Positions 34,901 through 45,626 of a stretch of DNA of 64,000 nucleotides are shown piece by piece. Under the pieces are notes generated by a model, which saw nothing but the letters and a program-made list of their open reading frames with translations, did not search any database and was not told the DNA's origin. Source of the DNA: Chloromonas sp. AAM2 (Eukaryota > Chlorophyta > Chlorophyceae > Chlamydomonadales > Chlamydomonadaceae); the NCBI GenBank assembly GCA_004335635.1, contig QAXH01006562.1, positions 124,346 through 188,345 of the forward strand, given 5' to 3'. The position numbers were made by a program, and so were the translations under genes. Numbering within the stretch: the stretch's first letter is position 1; each line of letters opens with the position of its first letter.

Positions 34901-37839
34901 GCGCCACACGTGACGTGTGTGAACTGATGCGAGGGGAGGGCCTTGCAGGCGACAAGGGCTCTTCCTCTGTTCCTTCACATTCCTCCTCGCAGTGCGATGG
35001 CAGCCCCTGTGCCTGTGTCAGTGCCACCAGGGGGCTGCCTAGCTCCAGACCGTAGGCAGCAGCAGCACCGGATGAGGCCGATGCAGGACCCCTGACTGGC
35101 ATCCCGGAGTTGGAGTTCGTCCTGTGCACAGCGCACGCAGCATGCGTACACCCTTGCAACACATGCGTGTTCCACAACTCATGTGTCAGTGCTTGCACGT
35201 GCGCACACATGCAGCAAGACCAGCTACGCTGCTAAAAACCGGCAGCGGGCAATACCAGATAGAGCTGCTGGTGTGGGCACTGTTAGCCACCAGACAGCAG
35301 CCAGATGAATGGTTGCAGCTGGGCCTTAGGTAGTTGGCTGGCACGCTTGGGCAGGCCTGGTTGAAAACTATTGTTGCAGCTTGGCGTCGAGTGGTTGACT
35401 GGACTGCCTTGGACTTGACCCCACCTGGAGTGTTTGGGTGCAGAGGCCACACTTGCATCCAGCGACGAGCGGGACACCTCCCCACAAAGCTGCTGTTTGG
35501 CGGCCAATCGCTGCATGGCCTCCGCAGCCACCTGCAAACACCCACATGGACAGGACTGGTCCAGTACCCCAAGCAGGGCTCTCGAGACATGTTTGTAATC
35601 GCGGTTCATATGGACTAGGCTGACCTTCTCTCTAGCATAGTATGTGTGCTGCGAGTCACCAGTCCTGCTCTGCAGACATGCATCAGAGTCTCTGAGAGAT
35701 GCCAATTGTACCACAGAGGTGGACAAACGGCAACAATGTGGTATTCATGTTGTGCGGCTGACAAAGATGTTTGCCAGTTCTGCGACAATTCTTGTACGGC
35801 TGACAACGATGTTTGCCAGTTCTGGGACAATTCTTGTGCGGCTGACAACGATGTTTGCCAGTTCTGGGACAATTCTTGTGCGGCTGACAAAGATGTTTGC
35901 CAGTTCTGGGACAATTCTTGTATGGCTGATCAAGATGTTTGTTTTGACTGACCTGCGGGTCCACTCCCCCGCACGCCTGTGGGCTGTGCCGGGGGTCAGT
36001 GAGACGCGAGGCCTGGCGGGACGGCTGCCGGGTGCCCTGCCGGGTGCCAAAGTTGGACGCAGGCAAGGACGCGTTGAGCTCAGAGAGGTCCATGCCATCA
36101 CCTTCAAGCACGCACAAGTTCATTGAAGCACTGGTTTACAGCATCGCTGACATTGCAGCGCAACCTCAACTATCTGAGTGAAATTTCTGCCATTCAGTGA
36201 GCCTGGCATCATCTGCTCTAGAAGCAAACAGCACAAAGACTAACAGCCATTGTAGTTGGGTTGGGATGTGACAGTGAGTACTTTCACGGTACGTGTTCTC
36301 ACCGAAGTCTGATGCTGTAGAGTAGTATGACGCCTCATGCGTGGCTGCAGAGGCCAGAGCATGGGCTGCCTCACTGTTGGCTGTGCCCTCCCATGACATG
36401 CCCTGGGCGTTTGATGGCTGCTTGCTGAGTTTGGGTGCCGGGTAGCAGGGTGCGGGGAAGCCCAGCACCTCGCCGCTGACAGGCTCCTTAAAGCTGGTGC
36501 TGTAGGACAGACGACAGGGGTGCGCACCAGCCGGCGCAGCCGGCGCCTGCATGGGCAGATGAGTAAAAGTAAGAAAACCGAGTTGAACTATCCACCGCTA
36601 GCAACTTCGTGAAGGTCTGACCAGTAAGCTAGTTGTGAACTAACAAAAGCGTACTGACAAGTAAGCTAGCTGCGGGACTGAGCTAAAATAAACCTTGAGA
36701 GCTAGCAGGGGCTGGAATCACGATCACCTTGGTCGGCGTGGGGCGCACACCCGCAGTCGACTTCTTCTTGCGTGCCGCATTGGCCGTCTTGCTTGCGCTG
36801 GCCTTATTGGTGGTTGGCGAGCTAAGGGGTGCAGATGGCGGGCCACTGGCAGTGTTTGTGGCTGTGGACTGTCTGCTCAACCTCTGCACCTGCTGATTTG
36901 ACCTGACACTTCCCATGCCTGAAGAAACTTCTGGTGCAAGGGATGATGGTGGCCGGGAGGATACAGGCTGTGGTAAGGGGCTTGTGGGGCTGATCTGGGG
37001 AGTAGGTTCAACTGGGGAGCTGCGTGGAGACCGCATGTAGGACATGGAGCGTGCGATGCTGGCCGGCATGGGATGGGCGGGAGGCACAGGAGTGGGAGGC
37101 ATATGAAGAGCATCAGCACTTGGTTGAGGCAATAGATCAGCAGGAGGGCTTGATGGTGGTGCCAGTGGTGCTGGCCCGGTTGCCTGCAAGTGGCTACCAG
37201 GTAACCGCTCTGATGCTACTGCAGGTCTTTCTGGCTGATCTGTGAGCTTGCTGCCAGGCAAGCCTTGCGCCACTGCTGAGCGAGTGCTGATTGCTTTGAG
37301 CTTCTGTTTCTGTGACAATGTCTCGACCTCACAGGCCTGCGTTTTGGCTGCGGTTACATCAGCCTCACCACCATTTCCTGGAGGTGCCTCAGCCACGGGC
37401 GCGGCAGAGCCGGCGAGAGAGGCCGAGGGACCAGTGCAAGGTTGCAATTGGTCCTGGAGCGCATCACAGGCTAGAGATCTGTTGTTGATGGGTGGCAACA
37501 GGGTGGGCAGCTTTTCATGCACCTGTTGAGGTGATGGTGGTGCAGGTGGACACTCCTCAGTGTCTGCACTGCTCAACAGCTTATCATGCACAAGGGGAGC
37601 GGTAGACTGCTTGCTTCTCTGCATCCTTTGACCCTCATCAGTGCTGGTTCCCTGCAGCCAGGATGAGCAGAAGAATTGTGCATGCATGCTGCATGTGATC
37701 GTCCAATAGGAAATGGGTGGAGGCCGTGCCAGCTCACCAGCACAGAATTGACGGTCCCGTCACCAGCGTCAGTTGGTTGCACCTCCGATGCCTCCTGGTT
37801 TGGAAGTCCGAGACATGGATTGGTGTCTGGCTCATCCAA
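31909..37839 (-). CDS. Large intrinsically disordered Ser/Pro/Gln-rich protein
   Basis: Eight exons on the minus strand: 37738-37839 (ATG), 36728-37651, 36303-36546, 35953-36101, 35425-35531, 33751-35121, 33286-33363 and 31909-33088 (stop TAG). They total 4155 nt (1384 residues) with all phases consistent. Almost the whole product is low complexity: proline/serine clusters with SPxxSPxxP and RSxS sites, a basic ARKKKSTAG patch, and a glutamine run near 34330-34420. The one short distinctive segment is NRFDPYRTCSSDESDERH, which spans the junction of exons 6 and 7. I do not recognise a family. The composition suggests a phospho-regulated scaffold, but that is inference. Upstream coding sequence before the chosen ATG cannot be excluded. 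Confidence 0.7.
35750..35941. repeat. 42-bp tandem array derived from the inverted-repeat element core
   Basis: Four full 42-base units start at 35761, 35803, 35845 and 35887, with partial units at both ends. Each contains gatgtttgccagttctgg(g) followed by acaattcttgt and a (g/a)cggctgac joint. The core is the terminal sequence of the dispersed element, while the gcggctgac joint is particular to this array. It lies in an intron of the disordered-protein gene, with its right edge about 10 bases from the splice donor of the exon at 35953-36101. Confidence 0.85.
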
Positions 37840-37954
37840 GCTAGCACTTTCCCCGGAGCCATTGATTGCCTACGTGTGCCATTGGGATGCGTGTCATCGC
37901 AGCATCGAACATAGCTGAACAACCTGGAGCCCAATCAAACCGACTGCTTGCCCT

Positions 37955-38229
37955 TCAGCAATCCAGAAGGCTGGCAGCACCAAAAACAACTGCTGCGCCG
38001 GCCACGGCGAGCAAAACCCCCACTGGACTCACGAGCGCGACACTCTCAGGTTTGGTGCAGATGCCTCCCATCGACGGTAATCCGCCCGAGGAGCTCCTGC
38101 TGGTCACCGCCCTTCTCGGATGCCGCGGCTTGGCACCTTGCTTGATGAAGAAGCAAGTGCATGCATGACACAGATTTTACCAAAGAACGTGTGCTCAATT
38201 GCCGCGATCATGGACATATCGGCCGGCAT
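37955..38229 (-). CDS. Small arginine/serine-rich protein with C-terminal membrane segment (putative)
   Basis: Starting at an ATG at 38227-38229, a short exon (MPADMSMIAAIEHTFFG) can be joined across an unusually short 44-base GT-AG intron to a second exon that ends in TGA at 37955. The C-terminal exon encodes KPRHPRRAVTSRSSSGG and then a hydrophobic stretch VSPVGVLLAVAGAAVVFGAA followed only by SLLDC. A single C-terminal helix behind a basic Ser/Gly-rich region resembles tail-anchored proteins; a Sec61-beta-like protein was considered, but the conserved juxtamembrane residues are not evident. The start and the tiny intron are uncertain; the C-terminal exon is better supported. The gene is divergent from ARFGAP. 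Confidence 0.4.
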
Positions 38230-38544
38230 TTCTAACGGCTGGAAACGGCAGTGCGGCCAGTTGCAGCTGACTCTCCGCTCAACCCTGTGGCCTGCTCGCA
38301 TAGGCGACTGCCTTGACTCTGCACCATTGTAAATTCGTCACAACCGTGTTTCACGTGCCAGCGGTTGGTCGTCGAGCTCCGTTTTGCGGGTCTCCAGCCC
38401 TCTCTAGCAGTGGCTTGCCCGCAGGCCTGGTCAGCCACTTGAGTTTCCCCCTGCATTTGCCCTCATTCTGATCTCGTAGGTTACATTCCCAACCCTTGCT
38501 ATCCTCGACAGCCTCCAACAGCCCTCAACAACGCTACTTAAAGA
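38230..38544. promoter_or_regulatory. Divergent upstream region (small membrane protein / ARFGAP)
   Basis: About 315 bases separate the two divergent start codons and contain no coding signal. It must hold both promoters if the small minus-strand gene is real. No specific element is recognised. Confidence 0.3.
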
Positions 38545-41500
38545 ATGGAGCTTGACCGAGACATTCTGTTCAGGAAGATGCGCAGCAGGCCCGAAAACAA
38601 GGTGTGCACAGACTCTGCGACTGGGCAAGGACTTGAAGTCGCGTGGCTCGGCTCTGATCACAGTAGAGGGGTGTCCACTTGTTCAGGTCTGCTTTGACTG
38701 TCCGGCAAAGAATCCCACATGGAGCTCTGCGCCCTACGTAAGTGGCTTGCCGTTGAAATTGCAATTCTCGCAAATTTCTGCATTTCAAAAGCTGGCCAGG
38801 CCATGGTGTGTTAAGCTCTCAGGATTGATTAAGTACGCGCCACAACATATTTCATTCCGCTCTCCCACAGGGTGTGTTTATTTGCTTGACCTGCGCCGGA
38901 GTTCATCGCAGCCTGGGCGTGCATGTCAGCTTCGTCAGGTGGGCTGCTTGATACAGTTGGGCTTTCAGCTGCAAAACAATCCAAGCGTAGCACAGGCATG
39001 TCAACCTACCCTTGCCAACCCTGCTTTGCAGATCAACGACTCTGGATACCTGGACACAGGATCAGCTGAAGGTGCAGGGGTGTTCCAAAGCAGTTGACCC
39101 CTGATCAACCCTGATATGGTCAGCAGGAGCATTTGGGGCTTTGAAAGCATCTGGGGCTGACTTACTTTTTTTGTGCACGCATGCAGATTATGGCCGTTGG
39201 TGGCAACCACAACGCACGTCAATTCTTCAAGCAACATGGCTGGGACGAGGTTGGCTCTGACAAGATTGAGGGCAAGGTGGGTGTGAAAGTATTTGCTGCT
39301 CTTGGTTGCTGCCTGGTACGTGCCCAGTAGCTCCTCACATTGGTTGGCCCGAGTGCCATGCGTGTTCATGCAGTACACGTCACGTGCGGCGCAATTGTAT
39401 CGCGCCATGCTGGAGAAGGAGGCTGCAAAGATGACCGCACAGGCAGCTCTTGCTGCTGCTTCACAGTAAGTGCTGTCCCAGTCAAGCTGCATGTAGCCAC
39501 CTCTGCATCATCAATTTTTCATCACGTTGCTGCCTACCGATGGCTGCATTGGCTGGTCGCATCACCTGCATGGGGCTGCCGGCCTCCTTGCAGGCACGTG
39601 CCTGCCAAGGATATCTCAGGCGCTGGCGATCTGGCCGACTTTCACCACGTGGTCCCTGATGCTGTGGTTCAGCCAGCAGTGCCAGCCAGCATCCCTGAGG
39701 CCACTGCTGCCACAAGCAGCAGCCAAGCAGAACCAGCAGACACTGCCAAGCCGGCACCACGTCCTGTTTCTGCAGTTTCTAAAGGTGGGAAGCCATGGCC
39801 ACTTTGCACTCGCAGCAAACCTCAGTGTAGTGAGCTTGCCAGCCAACATGACTTTGCGTTCCATTACGGGATGGTGATCGCACATGCAATGCTTCGGTGC
39901 CAGGCACAGAGGGTGTTGATCATTTCATTTGGCATGCTGGGCCAGGTTTGTAGCCAGCTGCTGCGTGAACATGGTGATCGCAGGACGCATTGGTATGACC
40001 ACAAAGAAACCTACAGGGAAGCTGGGGTTGGGCGTGAAGAAGCTGGATGCCAAGGTGACAATTGCAAAGTCTGCCAGAGGGAGAGAGGGTTTGTGTGTAC
40101 ATCCGTATCGCCCCGCAAGGGAACTGCGCGCTGTACATGTAACTTTTCTCGCTTGGCCATGACTTGAGTCATGAAATCTGCCCAACGCATCTCAGAATGA
40201 CACGAATAGCCTCAGGTTGCACCGTACTTTGGTGTGCATGCAGCCGCACAGCTGCCCATGTGCAGGGGTGTGTAATTGCCCGCCTGAGCTCGCCCGGCTG
40301 CAGGTCGATGACTCGATGTTCGACCAGCCGCCCGCCCCGCCGCCCATCAAGGTGCAGCCTGTCTCGGACCCGCTATCCACAACACCGGGTAACAACACGC
40401 CTTCGGGCTCGCGGTTCGCATACGACACCCTATCCTCCGTGGTGCGTAGGGTTTGAGCTTGCATGGCTCGCACTGAGGATGAGAGCCGAACATGTAGTTA
40501 GACTGTCGGGTCACGACCCTTGGATCTCCCAAAGGAATCGTGCTGGTGATGCAGCTGCGTCCTCTCTGCATTGTTGCTGCCATTGTTGTTCCTGCTTTCT
40601 GTGTGGTTTCAGGAGCAGCCTACGCCCACTGCACAGCGCGGCAAGGATGGGCATCTGACGCTCAGCTCCAAGGGCGGAGACTTCTTCAGCAACCCCTCAG
40701 GCCTGGCCAAGCAGACTTCCATGTCATCCAGCAGCAGGCGGGGCACAGTGGACATGCCAGGTGGGCAGGGTGTGGCGCTACTGGACTGGGCAAGGGCTTG
40801 GGTTGCAAGGTGCTTAGTATGAGTAGGGTGCATGTAATATGGATGGCATGCAATGCATTGGATTATGATGGAGCTTGATGCAGACATTGCAGGTGGACGG
40901 TCCTCCAATGGTTTGGATCAGTAGCTGACCAGCATCATGTCTTACTAGTTAAGGCATGGACTGCCGAAGGGGTCAGCACTGCTACTGAAGGGGTCAGTAC
41001 TGCTGCCCAGGACTTGACCGGTGTGGCTACCGCTGTGCATCCCGCAGGGAGCGCCTCAGCGGCCGCTGCGGACTCATCCGTGGCACAGCAGCGGTTCTCC
41101 GGTGCCAAGGCCATCTCATCCAAGGACTTTGATAACGTACGTGCATGAGAGCATAGACATGCCTGCGTTTTGTTTTCATTTGGGCATGCAGAGGCAGGTA
41201 AACTGTGTGGCTGTACGGTAAATGCTACATCGAGGGCATGAATGATACAAATAGATTGTGCTGTCAGTGACAATTTAGTAGCACTGCGCACTACAGGCCA
41301 GCAATCAGGAGAGCGAGATGGAGCGCCAGAACAAGCTCAGCCGGTTCCAAGGGTCGGCCTCCATCAGTTCTGCCGACTACTTTGGGCGCAATGAGGACGG
41401 CCCTGGTGGGCCAACCAATGACATGGACCTGTCAGCTGCAGACCTGGTCAACAGGCTCTCATTTCAGGTGCGTTGGTACAGGACAGTGTCGTTGTTGCGG

Positions 41501-41880
41501 CCCTAAATTCTACCGTGCTCGTGCCTGTGGCTGGGTTTTTGTTGCTGAACATTCAGACACATTTAGCGTGCCTGTCTGCTGCTCATCGGTTTATCCTTTG
41601 CTCTTGGCCCCTGAGTTTGTAACTATTGGCTCACATGCTGTGTTGCTAAGGGTGCAGTGGTGAGCAGTAGGTTACATGCAAATCCCCTGTCCCCCTGCCC
41701 CCGCTGAGCGACCTCCCCAGACTGAAGGCCATGTAAACAACAACAACAACAACAACACTGTTGTGTTGAGTTGCACAGGCCCGCCAGGACCTGCAGCAGA
41801 TGAGGAGCATGGCGGGCAAGGCAGCAACCAAGCTTGGTGGCATGGCGTCCAAGTTTATGAACGATTTGGGCAGGTACTGA
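38545..41880 (+). CDS. ADP-ribosylation factor GTPase-activating protein, ARFGAP2/3 type
   Basis: Stimulates GTP hydrolysis by Arf1 on COPI vesicles at the Golgi. Thirteen exons: 38545-38601, 38687-38737, 38871-38938, 39032-39071, 39187-39276, 39374-39465, 39594-39784, 39984-40054, 40304-40441, 40613-40760, 41048-41136, 41297-41467 and 41779-41880. They total 1308 nt (435 residues), phases all matching. The N-terminal zinc finger is [11 protein letters not shown] followed by [20 protein letters not shown] (a CX2CX16CX2C spacing with the conserved HRxLGxHxSxVRS arginine), then [10 protein letters not shown] and [10 protein letters not shown], all ArfGAP hallmarks. The middle carries [13 protein letters not shown] and [11 protein letters not shown], and the C-terminal half has [10 protein letters not shown] and ISSADYFG, which mark the ARFGAP2/3 (plant AGD8-10) subgroup rather than ARFGAP1. 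The last exon ends KFMNDLGRY. Confidence 0.94.
41738..41758. repeat. (AAC)n microsatellite in an ARFGAP intron
   Basis: Seven aac triplets in the last ARFGAP intron, about 20 bases before the acceptor of the final exon. Confidence 0.8.
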
Positions 41881-42825
41881 GGAACGTGCCTGCCTGGGCA
41901 TGGCTGTGAAACTTTAGGCCGCAGGAATACATACCCACAATTTTTCAGGATGTGTCGTCCTTGGGAGGTTGTCTGGCTTGCCTCCATCGGCAACCTCGTA
42001 TTCCCATCAACGCCAGCCTTGCACGTGTGAGAGCCTTCCTGGGGTGACCACCACCAGGGTGGGAATTCCCCTTCCGTGTGGAAGATCAAGTATGGACTGC
42101 TTGGCTTGTGAAGGCGAATTCACACGAAGGGGTGGAATCGTAAGTTTCAGGCTGGGCCTTCAGGCTCAGCAAACACAGATGATGTTGAGTGCTTTTGTCC
42201 TGACATCGAAACTTGCATCGATTTAAGCCAGGGCTTGCGAATGCAGACAGTGTGCAGGCATCACATGCCACCTGCTGCTGCAACCGCACCATGGTTTCTA
42301 CATCTGTGTATGAAGAGATTGGTCGTCTTGTGTGCTCAAACGTTTCCGTTGCGCGTCCATATCTGAAGTGTCTGGCAAATTAAAAATTTTGCCAGTTCTA
42401 GGACAGTTTGAGTATCCCATCGTGGAGACAACAAAGGACAGCATCAGGTTCATTGGATACTGCGGCATGCAATTGACGGTTGGTTACATCTGCTCCTGTA
42501 AGTTATTTGTTCTCTTACGTGGTTCGCAGCGGCATCAAACTCTGTTCCCCATTCTGTACGTAGGCAATAATGTGTTGGACGTGCTACACGGTGTGCACTC
42601 CCTATGTAAGCTCCTTGTGACCTTGTTTATGTAAGGACCTCTCAATCGCAATCGAAGCAGCAAACTACTTCCTTGCCTGCTGGCAGTTTTGTCCTCCTGA
42701 AGCAGATGTTGGAGCAGATGGGTGTTTACAATCAACTGTTCTCCTGTCACGCGAGCACCCAAACAATCACGGCAGAGGTCACTTACGACTGGCTTGCCAG
42801 CAGTACCTGTCCGCCAGCCCAGACC
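41881..42825. other. Intergenic region downstream of ARFGAP
   Basis: No supported exon. A degenerate scrap of the inverted-repeat element terminus (ttttgccagttctaggacag) lies at about 42389-42409. The rest is unique sequence, presumably the ARFGAP 3' end and the promoter of the secreted-protein gene. Confidence 0.4.
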
Positions 42826-44406
42826 ATGCATATCCAAGATCGACGACTCGTTTTGCTGGCAGCAGTTCTTGTGTTGTCGATGATCGCACCTGCGCGGTGC
42901 CGGGCGGTGAAGGCCGCAACAGGCGCAACCATCGGTTCCGTGAGGTGCGCTCCTAATTGACTTCAGGTTGATACTCACATTTGCCACCTCGGTGTTTTGA
43001 TCCCTCCGTGCTGCTTCACATCACGAGCTTCAGACGCCGCGTGATGACACTATCTCTTCACTACTCTAGACACACAGCAAGACACAACACCATGCAAGCA
43101 TATCACAGTGGTAACACGCTAGAGTGTAGGATACATGACTCGAACATTAAATAATATGGACCATTGCATGTGTCTGAGGCAGTGTGGGAATACAGCTGTC
43201 TGTGATCTGCCAGGTCCTCAAACTCAGACCCCACCTGAGACTGTCAGTGTTAACAGCTCACAACAAAGAAGCTGACCCCACTAGGTTTTCGAGCCAATAG
43301 AAAGAGTGCATCATGCCCCAGGTCGTGGCCACGAAACTTGAGACCTGCAAGAGCGGCTGCCAGCTTTTTTATGCATGCTGCTCCGTTCTGTCCACAGACC
43401 CGCGCTGACTCGCAGCTTGCTTCAGTACGTTACGCCTCATGAGGGTGGCATCAGCGTCGTGACCAGCAACCCAGTTGAGGTGAACAACAAGTGAGTTGAC
43501 CTGCTCTCAATTATTACTTTACACAACAGCTGCTCTGGGTTACAGGTGGGGGTACGTCCAGCAATCTTTGGCACATGCCTCGACTGTGAAATCGTCCATT
43601 TCATCAACCAAGCTGCCATCAAGCTGCCTGTCTAGAACTGATGTGCCTAAGATTGCATGCATGAAGGGTGAACCTCATAGCATTCAGACGTTTGATGCTG
43701 TTTGCATTGCTAGTCTTAATCAATTGCACCACGATTCTCACATCTGTCAGAGGTCTTGTTGAGTGCTTAAATACCTTGAGTGTGGAACCAAAGCCTGTGT
43801 GCATCAAAGACTTCGCGCCTGCCAGGCTCTTCCTCTACTTCTTTTTCTTTGAACCTCTGCTGGGCTTGTCCGGAAAGCACTCCCTGTTACATGTGTAACA
43901 AAAAATTCTCTTACTTGCTCTGGTACAAAAACATCGCAATCAGGATACCACAACACTGCAAAACGTTCGCTGCTTTCCTGCAGGGTGACCAATGTCAATC
44001 CTGTGCTGGTCAGGTCAGGCTCGCAAGTGGTACCATTACCGCTACCACTGCCATTGGGCTGAGGCCCCGTGAGGTGCAAGTGTGCCTGTCAGCAGACCAG
44101 AACGCCTTGCCACAGCTTCTTTGATGACATCAACTCAACGTTTGTTCTAGAAGGCAAGGGCTATGGCAACTACAAGCGCACCATCCAAGCCGGTATCAGC
44201 ACCGCAGCACCATGGCCCAACCGAACCCCACCAATCCCCCTTTCAAATCAACCTTCACCTGATTAGGGCCCAGCAGTAGAGGCAATTCAATAGTTATAGC
44301 TACCGTGGTAGCTGGAGTACAAGGCTCAGTCCATACCAAGCACCTCGTGCGCAAGCGCCGTGACAGCAAGTACGAGTTGACTGGGGTTGTGTTAACATGC
44401 GTGTGA
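42826..44406 (+). CDS. Small secreted or endomembrane protein of unknown family
   Basis: Five exons: 42826-42944, 43398-43490, 43984-44013, 44101-44192 and 44324-44406. They total 417 nt (138 residues) with all phases agreeing. The N-terminus MHIQDRRLVLLAAVLVLSMI then APARC is a clear signal peptide. The mature part contains VVTSNPVEVNNKVTNVNPVL, in which two similar NPV(E/L)V elements are joined across an intron, then FFDDINSTFVLEGKGYGNY and a basic VHTKHLVRKRRDSKYE tail. One glycosylation sequon (NST) is present. I do not recognise the family. The third exon is only 30 nt and the fourth acceptor has an alternative. It is convergent with the thioredoxin gene. Confidence 0.5.
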
Positions 44407-44722
44407 AAGCGCTTAGTCAAAACGTGGCAGCTTCCAGTTGCATGAACGTTGAAAGGCTGTCAGATGTTGACAAGCTGTCCATACAGCTCACCAGGTCTGC
44501 ATGCGTCTGTCTGCTGCGATTTTTGTCTTGGACCTGCGTCGTAAGTATTTGCATTACGGCTGCTGTGGTGTTGAACCTGCCAAGCTGACGTGCTGTCAGC
44601 CTAGCTTGGCATCCCTGCTGTCTGCTTGTACCATGTCAGACTTCATGTCAACTCAGTCTAGCTTGCCAAGCAGAGCTCCGGTTGGTCAGTCCCGCAACCC
44701 GGCCAGTTCTCCAATTCTCCTG

Positions 44723-45445
44723 TTAACATGCAGAGTGCTCAGCGATTTTCCTTTCTAGCGTAGGGGCCACGACCCCAACAACTTTATCAAGCACTTTGGC
44801 ATCCTGCAAGGCACAGGCAACAACACAACTTGTCACCTTGACCTGTCAAAGACGCCATGTGCACTCTCTCGGCCTCCCTAGATGTCGTTTATTGGAGTAG
44901 TACTGGCATTTGACCGCCTAGGCATCAGCCCGTGTAAGAATGATAGAAGTGCAATGGTCTGTCTACATTGGGCAGGCTCGAAAATTCATCACACTGCTTG
45001 CAGTTTGCATGAACGTGATTGCAAGGCTGTTCTACGTCTACATGCACACTAACAGCTTCTTCTGAACGTTGTGCGTCAATGATGTGGCAGGCCAGCATGT
45101 GCCCACCTTGTAAAACAGGAACACGGGCTGGCTGTGCCCTGCCATATCCTCAAACCCGGGCACCTGGGAGGCATCCGCCTGCAGCATGCAAGCACACTCA
45201 GTTGAGAAACTTTGACATGTCGTGCACATACACAGTGTCACGGTTTCTAAGTGGCTGTAGCGCACCGTGAAGAACTTGAGCGGCTTGTCCCCAGCGTCGA
45301 AGTATATCCGCTTAAATGTGGATGTGATGGCCTTGCAAGGACCGCACCAGCTCTGGTAGAGCTCCACCACCTGAAGCGTCCCAGGGACTTCGAGCACCTC
45401 CCTTCTCCAAGCATCCGCAGTTTTGATGTCCACTTGAAACGCCAT
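44723..45445 (-). CDS. Single-domain thioredoxin, axonemal/NME9 type
   Basis: Three exons: 45266-45445 (60 codons), 45107-45178 (24 codons) and 44723-44803 (26 codons plus TAA), giving 110 residues. The active site is WCGPC within VVELYQSWCGPCKAI, followed by HSQPVFLFYK (the cis-proline strand) and VVGVVAPTLERKI (the last strand and helix). The VxLYQxWCGPCK form and the G-A-P-x-L-E end match thioredoxins of outer dynein arm light chains and of the NME8/NME9 proteins, not chloroplast thioredoxins. The first exon is open in frame further upstream to a methionine near 45628 with a hydrophobic start, but that would overlap the promoter of the neighbouring gene, so MAFQVDIK is preferred. The family is sure; the ciliary role is inferred. 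Confidence 0.85.
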
Positions 45446-45626
45446 TGTTGCGATGGGCGTGTTGTCAGCAGCTTCGCCTGAATATGCCACGCTTTTGGTT
45501 TTCGACACCCTAGTCGAGCTTGGGTAACCGTATTCGGTTTTCGCAGGCCGCTCTGGGCACAGGGCAGGCTCTCCTTTGTTGAAGCTTACGAGAAGGGAGA
45601 CAAGGAGAAGATAGCAGCTCAGCATC
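45446..45626. promoter_or_regulatory. 181-bp divergent upstream region (thioredoxin / FAM32A-like)
   Basis: The two start codons face away from each other 181 bases apart. Both 5' untranslated regions and promoters must lie here, so it is probably bidirectional. No TATA box or known element is obvious. Confidence 0.45.

Noticed and set aside
35750..35941. CRISPR array
   Set aside because: Units are directly contiguous 42-bp repeats with no unique spacers, in a eukaryotic intron.
39340..40167. 275-codon plus-strand open frame in the ARFGAP gene
   Set aside because: Read-through of introns; only part of it coincides with ARFGAP exon 7 in frame, and the family match requires splicing.
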